Part shown: in pieces, positions 6,572-15,588 of the stretch
How the letters are laid out: every line of letters starts with the position of its first letter
How positions within the stretch are numbered: position 1 is the stretch's first letter
Source: Lysinibacillus sp. B2A1
Lineage (GTDB): Bacteria; Bacillota; Bacilli; Bacillales_A; Planococcaceae
Reading direction: 5' to 3'
Assembly: GCA_002973635.1 (NCBI GenBank)
Contig: CP027224.1
Span: 1,870,501-1,934,500 of the forward strand
DNA length: 64,000 nt
The notes under the pieces: generated by a model
The model's input: the letters and a program-made list of their open reading frames with translations, nothing else
Database searches by the model: none
Told to the model about the DNA's origin: nothing
Program-made: the position numbers and the translations under genes

Positions 6572-9343
6572 ATGATGGAAAGTCAAAAATATGCAATTGT
6601 TGATTTGGAGACAACTGGTCATTCTCCAGCAAATGGGGACCGAATGATTCAAATAGCCATTGTAATTATGAAAGATTGGCAAATTGAGCGTACCTTTACA
6701 AAATTTATTAATCCTGGTAAAACCATTCCGCCTTTTATTCAGGATTTAACGCATATTACGGATAAGGATGTAAAGGATGCATTGCCGTTTGAGGCACATG
6801 CCGACTACATATATGAACTGCTTGCTGAATGTGTGTTTGTCGCACATAATGCAGATTTTGACTTATCCTTTTTACAAGCAGAATTTAAGCGTGCTGGCTT
6901 ATCGAAATGGCAGGGCAAAAAGATGGATACGGTTGAACTTGCCAAAATCTTGTTTCCAACGTCACTAAGCTTTAAGCTAGGTGATTTAGCAGCAGATTTA
7001 AATATACCCTTAGCGAATGCACATCGCGCGGATGATGATGCCCTGGCAACGGCCGAGCTTTTTAAATATTGCTGGAAGGAGCTACTCGCACTTCCACAGC
7101 TAACCCTAGAGCAAATGCATAAACGATCATTTAGATTAAAATCAAATATATCCCAACTGTTTTTTGAGGCTCTTCAAATTAAACGTCAGCATGTAACAGG
7201 TAATGAAAATGTTTCCTACTACCGAAACTTAGCTATATGCGATGGGCGAAAACAGCAAACTAGCAATGCGGAAATTGTATCTTTTCCACAAACAGCAGCT
7301 GAAAAAACATTGTTAATGGCAAAGACTATGTCAAACTTTGAGGAAAGACCTGCACAATTTGACATGATGGATACCATTTGGCAGGCTTTGAATGCAAAAA
7401 AGGAATGTGTCATTGAAGCCTCCACAGGTATTGGTAAAACAGTGGCCTATTTATTACCTGCGATTTTATATGCGCAAGCAGTGAATAAAAAAATCGCTAT
7501 AAGCACATATACCTCACACTTACAGGAGCAGCTTGTAGAGGAGGAGCTACCAAAGATCGAAAAAATTCTTGGTACAAAAGTCAATATTGCGGTTTTAAAG
7601 GGGATGCAGCATTATATTGATGTTGTACGCTTTGAGCAATGTATGGCCTACGCAGATGAATCCTATGATGATACTTTTACGATTTTACAAATTTTGGTTT
7701 GGCTTACTAAAACCGAAACAGGTGTCCTGAGTGAGCTCAATGTTTCAGGTGGAGGGCAATTATTTATCGAGAAAATCCGTAAAATGCCTGATGAAAAAGT
7801 ATCACGGGGCTTTGATTTCTATGAGCAAGCATTAAAAAATAGTGAGACCGCTGACTGTATTGTGACCAATCATTCTATGGTGCTCAGTGATTTAGTACGA
7901 CAAACACCAATCTTTACTCAAATTGATGGCTGGATTATTGATGAAGCCCATCAATTTATTCAAGCTACTATGCAGCAGGATGAAATTGTCTTCTCCTATA
8001 CGCAGTGGAAGTATATTTTTGGTCAAATTGGCACAATGGAGGAAACTGCTTTATTTCAGCAATTTAGTCATGCTGCTAAGAAAAGACAACTAGTCCCTAT
8101 GCAAAGCTTACAGCGATTAGATGCGCAATTTATTCGCCTGCAACGTACATTTGATGAAACTGTACAACGAGCCGTTTTTCAAATGCAGCAGCAAATCAAA
8201 AGGAAACAGGCAAGTAGCAAATACACCTTATTTTTAGAGGATGTGCCACTAGTCAAAGAACCGCTATTAAAGGTGAGCAAGCTTACACAGCAGTGGCTTG
8301 ATTTAGCAACAGAAGTAGGTCAGATATTTGAAAATAATATTGAGCAATTGCACAATAATGAGCTCTACCTATTATCGGAGTGGCATTATTGGATTCGTGA
8401 GATGAAGGTGAAAATTGCTGAATGGGAAGAAATTTTCCTATCCCCTCAGACTGAAAATTCTGTATGGCTAGAATTTGATGTACGAAGTGTTCCGGGCAGT
8501 CTTCATGCCTTTAAGAAGCCAGTAAATGTTACGCCGATTATCGAAAAAGTGCTTGCACCGCTTCGTAAGCAGGCAAGTATTATTTGGACTTCAGGAACGT
8601 TAACAGTGCCAGGCAATGAGCGGTTTGTGACACGGCAGCTCGGCATTGCTGATAGTGTTGAAGTAACAAAGCTACAAGCACCCCCAGCTTATTATGCCGG
8701 TGCCAAGGCCTTTATTGTCACAGATATGCCTGATATTCAACTTGTATCACAGGATGAATATATTGAAGCGGTTGCTCACGCGATTACTCGGACAGTGCGT
8801 ATGACAGAGGGACGATGCTTTGTCCTTTTTACTGCTCAAGATATGCTTCGTAAAACAGTAGAGTTGATTCAGGATAGTGAACTTCTTGAAGATTATATGC
8901 TCTTTGCACAAGGCGTAACTGGAGGCAGTCGCATGCGAATCCTAAAATCATTCCAAAAGTTTAGCCATGCTGTCCTCTTTGGCACCAACAGCTTCTGGGA
9001 AGGTGTGGACGTACCAGGAGATGCGCTCGCATCCGTTATTGTGGTACGTTTGCCATTTTCCTCTCCTGAAGAGCCTGTATTTAAGGCACGGGCAAAACAT
9101 ATTACCGCTCAAGGTCGCAATTCCTTTAATGAGTTATCATTACCTGAAGCAATCATGCGCTTCAAACAGGGTTTTGGCCGTCTGATACGCTCATCTCAAG
9201 ATAAAGGAGCCTTTATCATACTTGATCGCCGCATTACGACAAAATCGTATGGTAAGGAATTTATCAAAGCTTTACCACCGATTGATGTAAAAAAATTACA
9301 GCTACCAGAGCTGTTGAAAGAACTGAATCATTGGCAGAAATAA
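6572..9343 (+). CDS. dinG: DinG-type helicase with N-terminal DnaQ-like exonuclease domain
   Basis: XPD-like superfamily 2 DNA helicase fused to a DEDD exonuclease, about 924 aa. The exonuclease domain (first ~170 residues) shows VDLETTG, a VFVAHNADFDLSFL block and a final HRADDDA. The helicase shows Walker A ASTGIGKT, a DEAH-type box (IIDEAHQF) and motif VI GFGRLIRS. Bacillus-type DinG lacks the iron-sulfur cysteines of the Escherichia coli form. The start chosen is the ATG pair at 6572/6575, matching homologue lengths; an in-frame ATG at 6518 would add 18 atypical residues. It acts in replication-linked DNA repair. Monocistronic, with its own terminator. Confidence 0.93.
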   Translation: MMESQKYAIVDLETTGHSPANGDRMIQIAIVIMKDWQIERTFTKFINPGKTIPPFIQDLTHITDKDVKDALPFEAHADYIYELLAECVFVAHNADFDLSFLQAEFKRAGLSKWQGKKMDTVELAKILFPTSLSFKLGDLAADLNIPLANAHRADDDALATAELFKYCWKELLALPQLTLEQMHKRSFRLKSNISQLFFEALQIKRQHVTGNENVSYYRNLAICDGRKQQTSNAEIVSFPQTAAEKTLLMAKTMSNFEERPAQFDMMDTIWQALNAKKECVIEASTGIGKTVAYLLPAILYAQAVNKKIAISTYTSHLQEQLVEEELPKIEKILGTKVNIAVLKGMQHYIDVVRFEQCMAYADESYDDTFTILQILVWLTKTETGVLSELNVSGGGQLFIEKIRKMPDEKVSRGFDFYEQALKNSETADCIVTNHSMVLSDLVRQTPIFTQIDGWIIDEAHQFIQATMQQDEIVFSYTQWKYIFGQIGTMEETALFQQFSHAAKKRQLVPMQSLQRLDAQFIRLQRTFDETVQRAVFQMQQQIKRKQASSKYTLFLEDVPLVKEPLLKVSKLTQQWLDLATEVGQIFENNIEQLHNNELYLLSEWHYWIREMKVKIAEWEEIFLSPQTENSVWLEFDVRSVPGSLHAFKKPVNVTPIIEKVLAPLRKQASIIWTSGTLTVPGNERFVTRQLGIADSVEVTKLQAPPAYYAGAKAFIVTDMPDIQLVSQDEYIEAVAHAITRTVRMTEGRCFVLFTAQDMLRKTVELIQDSELLEDYMLFAQGVTGGSRMRILKSFQKFSHAVLFGTNSFWEGVDVPGDALASVIVVRLPFSSPEEPVFKARAKHITAQGRNSFNELSLPEAIMRFKQGFGRLIRSSQDKGAFIILDRRITTKSYGKEFIKALPPIDVKKLQLPELLKELNHWQK

Positions 9344-9350
9344 ATGATAC

Positions 9351-9385
9351 AACCCCTTTTAGTCCATTGCTAAAGGGGTTTTTTT
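9351..9385 (+). terminator. dinG terminator
   Basis: AACCCCTTTTA pairs with TAAAGGGGTT and is followed by a T run, directly after the dinG stop. Confidence 0.9.
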
Positions 9386-9484
9386 ATGGAAAGAAAGAGG
9401 GTTTGATAATAAAGGAAAGGTGGTTTCTGATTAGAAAATAGGTGATGCTGATTAATACGTCGGGGAACGAAAGCGAGTGGAACC

Positions 9485-9667
9485 GATCAAAAAGCAGGAG
9501 GAGCTGATCAAAAAGTGGGAGGAGCCGATCAAAAAGTGAGAGGAGCCGAAGTGAGAGGAGCCGATCAAAAAGCGGGAGGGTCTGATCAAAAAGCAGTGGA
9601 GCCGATCAAAAAGCGAGAGGAGCTGATCAAAAAGCGAGAGGAGCCGATCGAAAAGCGCAGGAACTCT
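9485..9667. repeat. 21-bp minisatellite with phased GATC
   Basis: About eight copies of a degenerate unit GATCAAAAAGCGAGAGGAGCC. GATC falls at 9485, 9506, 9527, 9563, 9584, 9604, 9625 and 9646, so nearly every step is 20-21 bp, with one 36-bp step where a unit lost six bases. It lies between two terminators of convergent genes. All units are read as one seven-residue repeat in some frames but there is no start signal, so I call it non-coding. Confidence 0.85.
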
Positions 9668-9674
9668 GTATAAT

Positions 9675-9702
9675 AAAAAGCCCTCAAAGAACCAATGAGG
9701 GC
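9675..9702 (-). terminator. Terminator of the GGDEF gene
   Basis: On the minus strand, GCCCTCAT pairs with the TTGAGGGC arm and is followed by a T run (AAAAAG on the plus strand), 42 bp after the stop of the minus-strand gene. Confidence 0.85.
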
Positions 9703-9743
9703 AAGAATCTTATATTGTAGTTGGCATGGCATGATTTTAACCT

Positions 9744-11522
9744 CTACTGGGGATCATCTGTTAAAAATTCAACACAGTTTCTACCACGTTCCTTTGCTTG
9801 ATATAATGCTTTATCACATCTTGATAATAAGGTATGAAGTGAATCTCCCCTAAGATAGCTAGTTACCCCAAAGCTACTAGTCTTTCGTTTAACGATAGGG
9901 AATGAATAATTTTCTAATTGCTGACGAAGTTTTTCTGAAAGCTGCACTGCCTGTTCAAGAGTTGTTTTGGGGCAAATCACTAAAAATTCCTCGCCTCCCC
10001 ATCTTCCAATGGTATCTTGTTCGCGGATGATGGCTTGAAGAAGTCCAGCAGCTTCTTTTAATACCATGTCACCTACTTGATGACCGAATCCATCATTTAC
10101 CGCTTTAAAATAATCAATATCTAGAAGAATGATGGATAACGGTATGTCTTGCTGCTGCGCATGTTCAAATGCTTCTTCTAAAACATAATCTAACCGTACT
10201 CGATTTGGAATTTGGGTAAGTCGGTCTGTGTTTGCTAAGTGTTCAAGCTCCAACTTTGCCTTTTCTAGTTCTTGGGTTCGTTCTTGTACCTTTTGTTCAA
10301 GAGTTTCATTCAGTATCTGCTGCATTCCTTGATGCTCTTTTTTAATAATATTGATTTTATCAACCAATGCTAATGATAAAAATATGGATTCAAACATGGC
10401 ACCAATAGCAGGAATATCCTCAAAAATTCGTGGATGGAAAGGAATCATATTTAAAAAGGCTAATGCCTGAACTATGACGGAGCCGAGCAAAACAGTCCAA
10501 CCTATCATATAAAATCTAGCCATTTTTTGACCTTTTAACAATACAAATAAACCACATATCCATAGAAATACAAAGACGACTACCGCAAAAGTTGTTGTAA
10601 AATTATTAACAATCGAAACATCAGGAATAATAAACACAGCTATTAATGAAAGGAAAGTTATTCCTAAAAGAAGCTTTCCTACCATGTGGAATCTTGGTAA
10701 ATATTTTTTTAATTCAAGAAATTCTAAGCAAAATAGCAGCATAAACAAAAATAATAGATTACCGCTAATGACTAAGGATTTGATTAAAATCCAGGAAGGT
10801 ACTAATTGCCCTACTAATTCAATATCTAAAGAATTCAATGTTGCTTGATAAAGAATAAAGCTAAACATATATAAAACATAATATAAATAAGCTTTCTCCT
10901 TTAATGAAAAGTATAAAAATAGATTATAAATTAAGAGTGCAGATAGAAAGCCATAAAAGGTTCCTGTTAAATGTTTATAGTCAATAACACTATTAATAAA
11001 GCTATCCGTTGTATACAGATATGAGATTACGCTTAATGGCATAACCCCATCTAATTTTAGATAAATTTCTTTTAAAGATGGATCATTGATATGAAATATA
11101 TTGGAGCGATATTGAATGTTTCGTTCGTCAATATTGGATATTCCTCTCTTTTGAACATGATAGGAACCGTCTTCTTTTACTAGGAAAAGCTCAATATTAT
11201 CCAGCTTATCAGTTATCTCAATCCAGTAATCTTCTTTATCCGTTATTAATTCTTGAATTGATAGTTTTAACCAAATCGTATCCTTTGTATGCCAAAAAAA
11301 TAAATAGTCCTGATGACTCGCAATAAAGGAATTGTCATATGTACCACTTACTAGATCCGCTATGGTAGCTTTATTGGTAGTATCACGAAAAATATCATAA
11401 TGTTGACCTAGAATAATACGGTCTGTTTGCTCTACAGCATGACCTGTCGAAATAGGCAAAAATAGTAATGTGATTAAAAAATAAAATATCAAGCTATTTT
11501 TCACCATTTTATTTTTCATCAT
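9744..11522 (-). CDS. 7TM-DISM membrane diguanylate cyclase (GGDEF)
   Basis: 592-aa membrane sensor predicted to make cyclic di-GMP. The order is a signal peptide (to about residue 29), an extracellular DISMED2-like sensing domain (about 30-170), seven membrane segments (7TM-DISM, about 185-385), a short coiled coil (KVQERTQELEKAKLELEHL), and a GGDEF domain. The active-site motif is GGEEF in RWGGEEFLV, which is a catalytic variant. Upstream AGGAG precedes the tandem ATG start. No EAL domain is present. The external sensing domain is of a type often linked to carbohydrate or small-ligand detection, but the signal is unknown. Confidence 0.92.
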   Translation of the reverse strand: MMKNKMVKNSLIFYFLITLLFLPISTGHAVEQTDRIILGQHYDIFRDTTNKATIADLVSGTYDNSFIASHQDYLFFWHTKDTIWLKLSIQELITDKEDYWIEITDKLDNIELFLVKEDGSYHVQKRGISNIDERNIQYRSNIFHINDPSLKEIYLKLDGVMPLSVISYLYTTDSFINSVIDYKHLTGTFYGFLSALLIYNLFLYFSLKEKAYLYYVLYMFSFILYQATLNSLDIELVGQLVPSWILIKSLVISGNLLFLFMLLFCLEFLELKKYLPRFHMVGKLLLGITFLSLIAVFIIPDVSIVNNFTTTFAVVVFVFLWICGLFVLLKGQKMARFYMIGWTVLLGSVIVQALAFLNMIPFHPRIFEDIPAIGAMFESIFLSLALVDKINIIKKEHQGMQQILNETLEQKVQERTQELEKAKLELEHLANTDRLTQIPNRVRLDYVLEEAFEHAQQQDIPLSIILLDIDYFKAVNDGFGHQVGDMVLKEAAGLLQAIIREQDTIGRWGGEEFLVICPKTTLEQAVQLSEKLRQQLENYSFPIVKRKTSSFGVTSYLRGDSLHTLLSRCDKALYQAKERGRNCVEFLTDDPQ

Positions 11523-11751
11523 TCAGCTTTTCTCCTGTCATTCTGATACTAGAAAGTTTGCAAATAAATTTAATAAGATTACTAACAATCAAGTTTTTTA
11601 TGTAAATATATCATATTCTATTCTATGTTAGTAACGACAATAAAAGAAATAAAACATAAAGATGAACAGACCATAAGAGCAAGATTGAGGACGAGTGGAA
11701 TGTATATTTCTTGATAATATGATGACTAATATAATAGTAGGAGGCTACATA

Positions 11752-12528
11752 ATGTCAAAAATTCAGGAATTCCATCAACTACATGCAGATAAGGAGCTTT
11801 TATTAATAGGAAATGCCTGGGATTTATTATCTGCATTACTATTAGAAGAAGCAGGGTTCAAAGCGATTGGTACAACAAGCTGGGGCATTGCAAATTCATT
11901 GGGGTATGCAGATGGTGAGTTAATTGATTTTGATCGCCACTTGTCTATTATTAAAACCATGGCAGACAATTTGAAAATACCTGTATCTGCAGATATTGAG
12001 GCAGGCTATGGTAGTGATCAGAAAACCGTTTTAGAAAATGTTTTAAGAACAGCAGATGTCGGTGTTGCGGGTATCAACATTGAAGATTCATTAAAAAAGC
12101 AAAAAGGATTACGAAATGTAAAGGAGCACTGTCACCTACTGGAAGCAATGAGAATGATGTTAGATAATCGAGGTTATAACAATTTCTTTATTAATGCTAG
12201 AACAGATACGTATTTTCAGATGCACAAGTTATTCAATGAAACGATGCAAAGAGCTAAGTCCTATGTGGAGAGTGGAGCGAGTGGTATATTTATTCCGGGA
12301 TTATCCAATGAAGAGGAAATAAAGGAGATAACTTCTAATACAAATGCCCCTATTAATCTACTCTCTTTACCAGGACTAACGGATTGTCATAAACTGAAAG
12401 CATTAGGGGTTAAACGATTTAGCTTCAGCAATGCGTTATCAGATAAACTAATCGCCTATTTGAAAATGAATGCTTCCCGATTACTAGAGGAACAAAATAC
12501 AGCATGTTTATATGAAAAATTAACATAA
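11752..12528 (+). CDS. Isocitrate lyase/PEP mutase family protein
   Basis: 258-aa TIM-barrel enzyme of the ICL/PEPM superfamily. The start is the ATG at 11752 after GGAGG, not the earlier in-frame codon at 11695. Recognisable blocks are GNAWDLLSA at the N-terminus, SADIEAGYG with the metal-binding Asp/Glu region, GINIEDS and FINARTDTY. The KKCGH-type cysteine motif of isocitrate lyases is absent, so this is a mutase or oxaloacetate-decarboxylase-like member of unknown substrate. It is 13 bp ahead of adaA and probably heads the alkylation-repair operon; a link to repair is not obvious. Confidence 0.85.
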   Translation: MSKIQEFHQLHADKELLLIGNAWDLLSALLLEEAGFKAIGTTSWGIANSLGYADGELIDFDRHLSIIKTMADNLKIPVSADIEAGYGSDQKTVLENVLRTADVGVAGINIEDSLKKQKGLRNVKEHCHLLEAMRMMLDNRGYNNFFINARTDTYFQMHKLFNETMQRAKSYVESGASGIFIPGLSNEEEIKEITSNTNAPINLLSLPGLTDCHKLKALGVKRFSFSNALSDKLIAYLKMNASRLLEEQNTACLYEKLT

Positions 12529-12541
12529 AGGAGGAAATAAA

Positions 12542-13108
12542 GTGGGCACGAAAATTAACCTTTCATTTGATGAAAAGTGGGAAAAAATTATAGCTTGTGA
12601 TCAAACATATGACGGTCTTTTTTATACGGCTGTCAAAACCACTAAAATTTATTGTCGTCCCTCGTGTAAATCGAGAAAGCCCAAAAAAATAAATGTAGAA
12701 TTTTACGATGAAATACAAATGATTGAGAATGCTGGTTTTCGTGCATGTAAAAGATGCCAGCCTGAGATAGAGCATTCCCCCCATGCCCAGCTCATTAAAG
12801 AGGTAACATCCTACTTAATCAATGAGTATAAACAAAGACTAACCTTGCAGGATATTGCGAATCATATTGGGATTAGTCCATTTCATCTAGAGCGACTATT
12901 TAAACAAGAAACTGGTGAAACACCTCGAAGTTATTTAGAAAAAATCCGAATAGATAAGGCAACATATCTTTTAAAAAACTCATGCTATTCTAATCTTGAA
13001 ATTTGCTATGAAGCGGGCTTTCAAAGTTCCTCTAACTTCTATAAAGTGTTTCGTCATGTTAAACATTGCTCTCCTAGTGAATATCGTGAAAAGGAGCTAA
13101 GAGAATGA
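12542..13108 (+). CDS. adaA: AdaA methylphosphotriester-DNA methyltransferase and activator
   Basis: 188 aa, GTG start after AAGGAGG. An N-terminal Ada zinc domain has C38, C42, C69 and C72 (CRPSC ... CKRC); C38 corresponds to the residue that takes the methyl group from DNA phosphotriesters. A C-terminal AraC-type double helix-turn-helix follows (about residues 85-185). Methylated AdaA is known to switch on the adaptive response. The next gene, alkA, overlaps its end by 4 bp and ogt overlaps that, so repair and regulation sit in one operon, as in Bacillus. Confidence 0.95.
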   Translation: MGTKINLSFDEKWEKIIACDQTYDGLFYTAVKTTKIYCRPSCKSRKPKKINVEFYDEIQMIENAGFRACKRCQPEIEHSPHAQLIKEVTSYLINEYKQRLTLQDIANHIGISPFHLERLFKQETGETPRSYLEKIRIDKATYLLKNSCYSNLEICYEAGFQSSSNFYKVFRHVKHCSPSEYREKELRE

Positions 13109-14022
13109 ATTGGATCAGTCAGAAAACCTTTATTGAAATTTATCCACCAAAAGAATTCAATGCTCAAGAGTGTTTAATTTTCTTGAAAAGGTCTAATCAG
13201 GAAGTGCTGCATCGGATAAAGAATGACTTTTTATATAAATTGCTGCAAATAAAAGAGCTTACGATTTTATGTCAAATAAAATTACAATCAAACTCAATCA
13301 AAGTCGAGTTTCCAATGCAAGTTCCATCTGAAAGAAGTCACGAGGAAATTGCTCAGTATATTTGGGAATGGTTTGATTTAGAAAAAGATTTGAACGGTTT
13401 CTATAAAATGGCTAAAGAGGATATTATATTGAAGCCACTTGTACAAAACTATTATGGATTACGCATAATTGGTATGCCTGATTTATTTGAGGCACTCGTA
13501 TGGGCAATTAGTGGGCAGCAAATTAATTTAACATTCGCGTACACATTAAAGAGAAGATTTGTAGAGCAATTTGGAGAAAGCGTGATGTTTAAGGGAGAAA
13601 CCTACTGGCTGTTTCCAACGCCTGAGAGGATTGCAACAATTCAGGTGGATGATTTACGTCAATTACAATTTACCCTTAGAAAATCACAATACATTATTGA
13701 TATCGCTAAGATGATGGCAAGCGGACAATTATTGAAAGGAAAATTACTTTTAAAAACAGACTATGAAGAAATGAAAAAATATTTAGTAACGATTCGGGGA
13801 GTCGGTGCATGGACGGCTGATTATGTGCTAATGAAATGCTTACAGCAACCTGAGTCGTTTCCCATTGCTGATGTTGGGCTTCATAATGCTTTAAAAAAGC
13901 AATTAGCACTAAATCAGAAGCCAACGATTGAAGAAATAACTAGTTACGCTAAACATTGGACAGGCTGGCAGGCATATGCCACTTTCTATCTATGGAGGTC
14001 TTTATATGATGAAACGCTATAA
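13105..14022 (+). CDS. alkA: DNA-3-methyladenine glycosylase II
   Basis: 305-aa base-excision glycosylase that removes alkylated purines. The helix-hairpin-helix is IRGVGAWTADYV (residues 230-241), followed by the catalytic aspartate D256 in FPIADVGL. The N-terminal domain is the TBP-like half of AlkA. ATG overlaps the adaA stop (ATGA arrangement), and its 3' end overlaps the ogt start by 17 bp. Three consecutive overlaps show a translationally coupled repair operon. Confidence 0.94.
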   Translation: MNWISQKTFIEIYPPKEFNAQECLIFLKRSNQEVLHRIKNDFLYKLLQIKELTILCQIKLQSNSIKVEFPMQVPSERSHEEIAQYIWEWFDLEKDLNGFYKMAKEDIILKPLVQNYYGLRIIGMPDLFEALVWAISGQQINLTFAYTLKRRFVEQFGESVMFKGETYWLFPTPERIATIQVDDLRQLQFTLRKSQYIIDIAKMMASGQLLKGKLLLKTDYEEMKKYLVTIRGVGAWTADYVLMKCLQQPESFPIADVGLHNALKKQLALNQKPTIEEITSYAKHWTGWQAYATFYLWRSLYDETL

Positions 14023-14491
14023 ATTAGATTATCAATCGCCTATTGGCATCCTTGAAATAGAGGGAACAGCTACACATATAGTTTCTATTATGTTTTCAGA
14101 GCAGGAGCAGCTCATAAATGTTCCTCATAAAGATACACCGCAAATCTTGATTGAGTGTCATCAGCAAATACATGAGTATTTTATTGGTGAGCGTCAAGAA
14201 TTTAACATTTCCTATGATTTTGAGGGAACAGTCTTTCAAAAAGATGTATGGAATGCCTTAACAAGTATTGTATATGGTGAAACAGCAAGCTATAAGGACA
14301 TTGCTGTATCAATTGGCAATGAAAAAGCGGTAAGAGCTGTAGGCAGTGCAAATGGAAAAAATAAATTGAGTATTGTTGTTCCTTGTCATCGCATAATTGG
14401 CTCAAATGGAACATTAACAGGCTATGAAGGCGGGCTATGGAGAAAAGAATGGCTACTTCAGCATGAAAACTCAAAGCAAAAGCCGAAATAA
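14006..14491 (+). CDS. ogt: Methylated-DNA--protein-cysteine methyltransferase
   Basis: 161-aa suicide O6-methylguanine methyltransferase. The active-site motif is VVPCHRI with C127 as acceptor; the AVRAVGSANGKN block is the arginine-finger helix region. The start is the ATG at 14006, after GGAGG located inside the end of alkA; the in-frame ATG at 13976 lacks a ribosome site. It is equivalent to Bacillus AdaB/Ogt. No clear terminator follows. Confidence 0.95.
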   Translation: MMKRYKLDYQSPIGILEIEGTATHIVSIMFSEQEQLINVPHKDTPQILIECHQQIHEYFIGERQEFNISYDFEGTVFQKDVWNALTSIVYGETASYKDIAVSIGNEKAVRAVGSANGKNKLSIVVPCHRIIGSNGTLTGYEGGLWRKEWLLQHENSKQKPK

Positions 14492-14731
14492 CTCCTAAAT
14501 TTCAGGATATTATGTGAAAGGAAAAATTTATACCTATCTTTACTTGTAGTCAGAACTTAGCCTTTATGCTGTTTGTATAAAACAGCGGTTATTGCAAAAA
14601 ATAAGACCGTCAAAATAAATGATTTGATTACAATCAGTATTTGTAGTTTGATCTCTGTTATGACAATTTTTCTGGACTTTTTTGTCTAGAAGCAATAAGG
14701 GCTTCTTATTACAAGTGAAGGAGGTGTAGAC

Positions 14732-15082
14732 GTGAGTGTAGTTTATAGAATTGCCTTAGTGTTAGTCATTATTGGTGCCATCAACTGGGGGCTCATAGGA
14801 TTCTTTAGGTTCGATTTAGTGGCTTATTTGTTCGGTGGGCAAACGGCGGTATTGTCAAGATGGATTTATGCATTAGTCGGGATAGCCGGAATCATAACCA
14901 TACCGATTCTTGTGAAGCGTTTTGAAGAGGATGAAGACTTTGATCCACATACTCGTATAGACAGAAATCCAAGTTACGGTATGGAGGCTGGAGAAGAGGC
15001 GGATTTCACAGAAGTAGAAACAACTGAAGTGAAGAAAGTAGAAAAAAGAGAGCCTGTAAATAAGTCTAAAAACAAAAAGTAG
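14732..15082 (+). CDS. DUF378 membrane protein
   Basis: 116 aa, GTG start after AAGGAGGTG. Two membrane segments (about 5-25 and 42-62) with the DUF378 hallmark INWGLIGFFRFDLVAYLFGG between them. A charged, Glu/Lys-rich cytoplasmic tail with a VETTEVKKVEKRE segment is longer than the usual 60-70 aa of the family. Function of the family is unknown. Monocistronic: a 240-bp gap lies upstream and a terminator downstream. The gap holds a TCTGGAC/GTCTAGA hairpin but nothing else I can name. Confidence 0.85.
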   Translation: MSVVYRIALVLVIIGAINWGLIGFFRFDLVAYLFGGQTAVLSRWIYALVGIAGIITIPILVKRFEEDEDFDPHTRIDRNPSYGMEAGEEADFTEVETTEVKKVEKREPVNKSKNKK

Positions 15083-15447
15083 TTGCAAAATTAAAAAACT
15101 GGTGACCCTTTGGTTCTTCAGTTTTTTTGTGCCAGACAGGGCGTAAGCAAAAGAGCTTACGTCCTGCTTTTGCTATTATTACTTGGAAAGTCGAAGGAAG
15201 AGATTCATTGTCCTGTTCTAGCCATTTTTCGGAAATAGTTTTGGCTTTTGTTAAGAAGGGAACCTGATCAGGTCCAAACGTATGTCCTTCACCGAATTTA
15301 GAGCGTTTCCAACCATCTTGATAGCCAACAAGAGCATGCAAATAAATTTTCCTCTTCCATAATGTCAATGTTTTTCAATGCAACAGTCACGTACTGCTCA
15401 TCTTTGGTATGCCAATTTTGACCTGTTACATTTGCCAATATACTCAC
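15066..15447 (-). pseudogene. Small hypothetical gene, apparently frameshifted
   Basis: Reading leftward from a GTG at 15447 after an AAGG site gives about 35 residues (SILANVTGQNWHTKDEQ...) before the coding sense moves to another frame, which then runs about 90 residues (KIYLHALVGYQDGWKR ... STFQVIIAKAGRK). Joined across one base shift near 15345 the product is a single ~110-residue protein. I do not recognise it. A hairpin GGGCGTAAGC/GCTTACGTCC at 15137-15164 lies near its end. It may be a decayed gene. The 15448-15588 gap shows nothing else. Confidence 0.35.
15094..15127 (+). terminator. Terminator of the DUF378 gene
   Basis: AAAAAACTG pairs with CAGTTTTTTT over a 16-nt loop just after the stop. 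Confidence 0.8.
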
Positions 15448-15588
15448 ACCTTCTAAACAGGTAGTTTTCAAGCATTCATTTATTATGAGGCAACAACATA
15501 CAAAGTTTCCCCCATTTGTACTTTATAAGAATACATAGATTGATTTAGAAGGGGAATCTATTAATTGAAAATTCTGATATGTTAAAAG

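Noticed and set aside
9485..9667. CRISPR array
   Set aside because: The units are contiguous and diverged, with no unique spacers and no cas genes.
14202..14474. 90-aa minus-strand frame in ogt
   Set aside because: Antisense shadow of a well supported gene.
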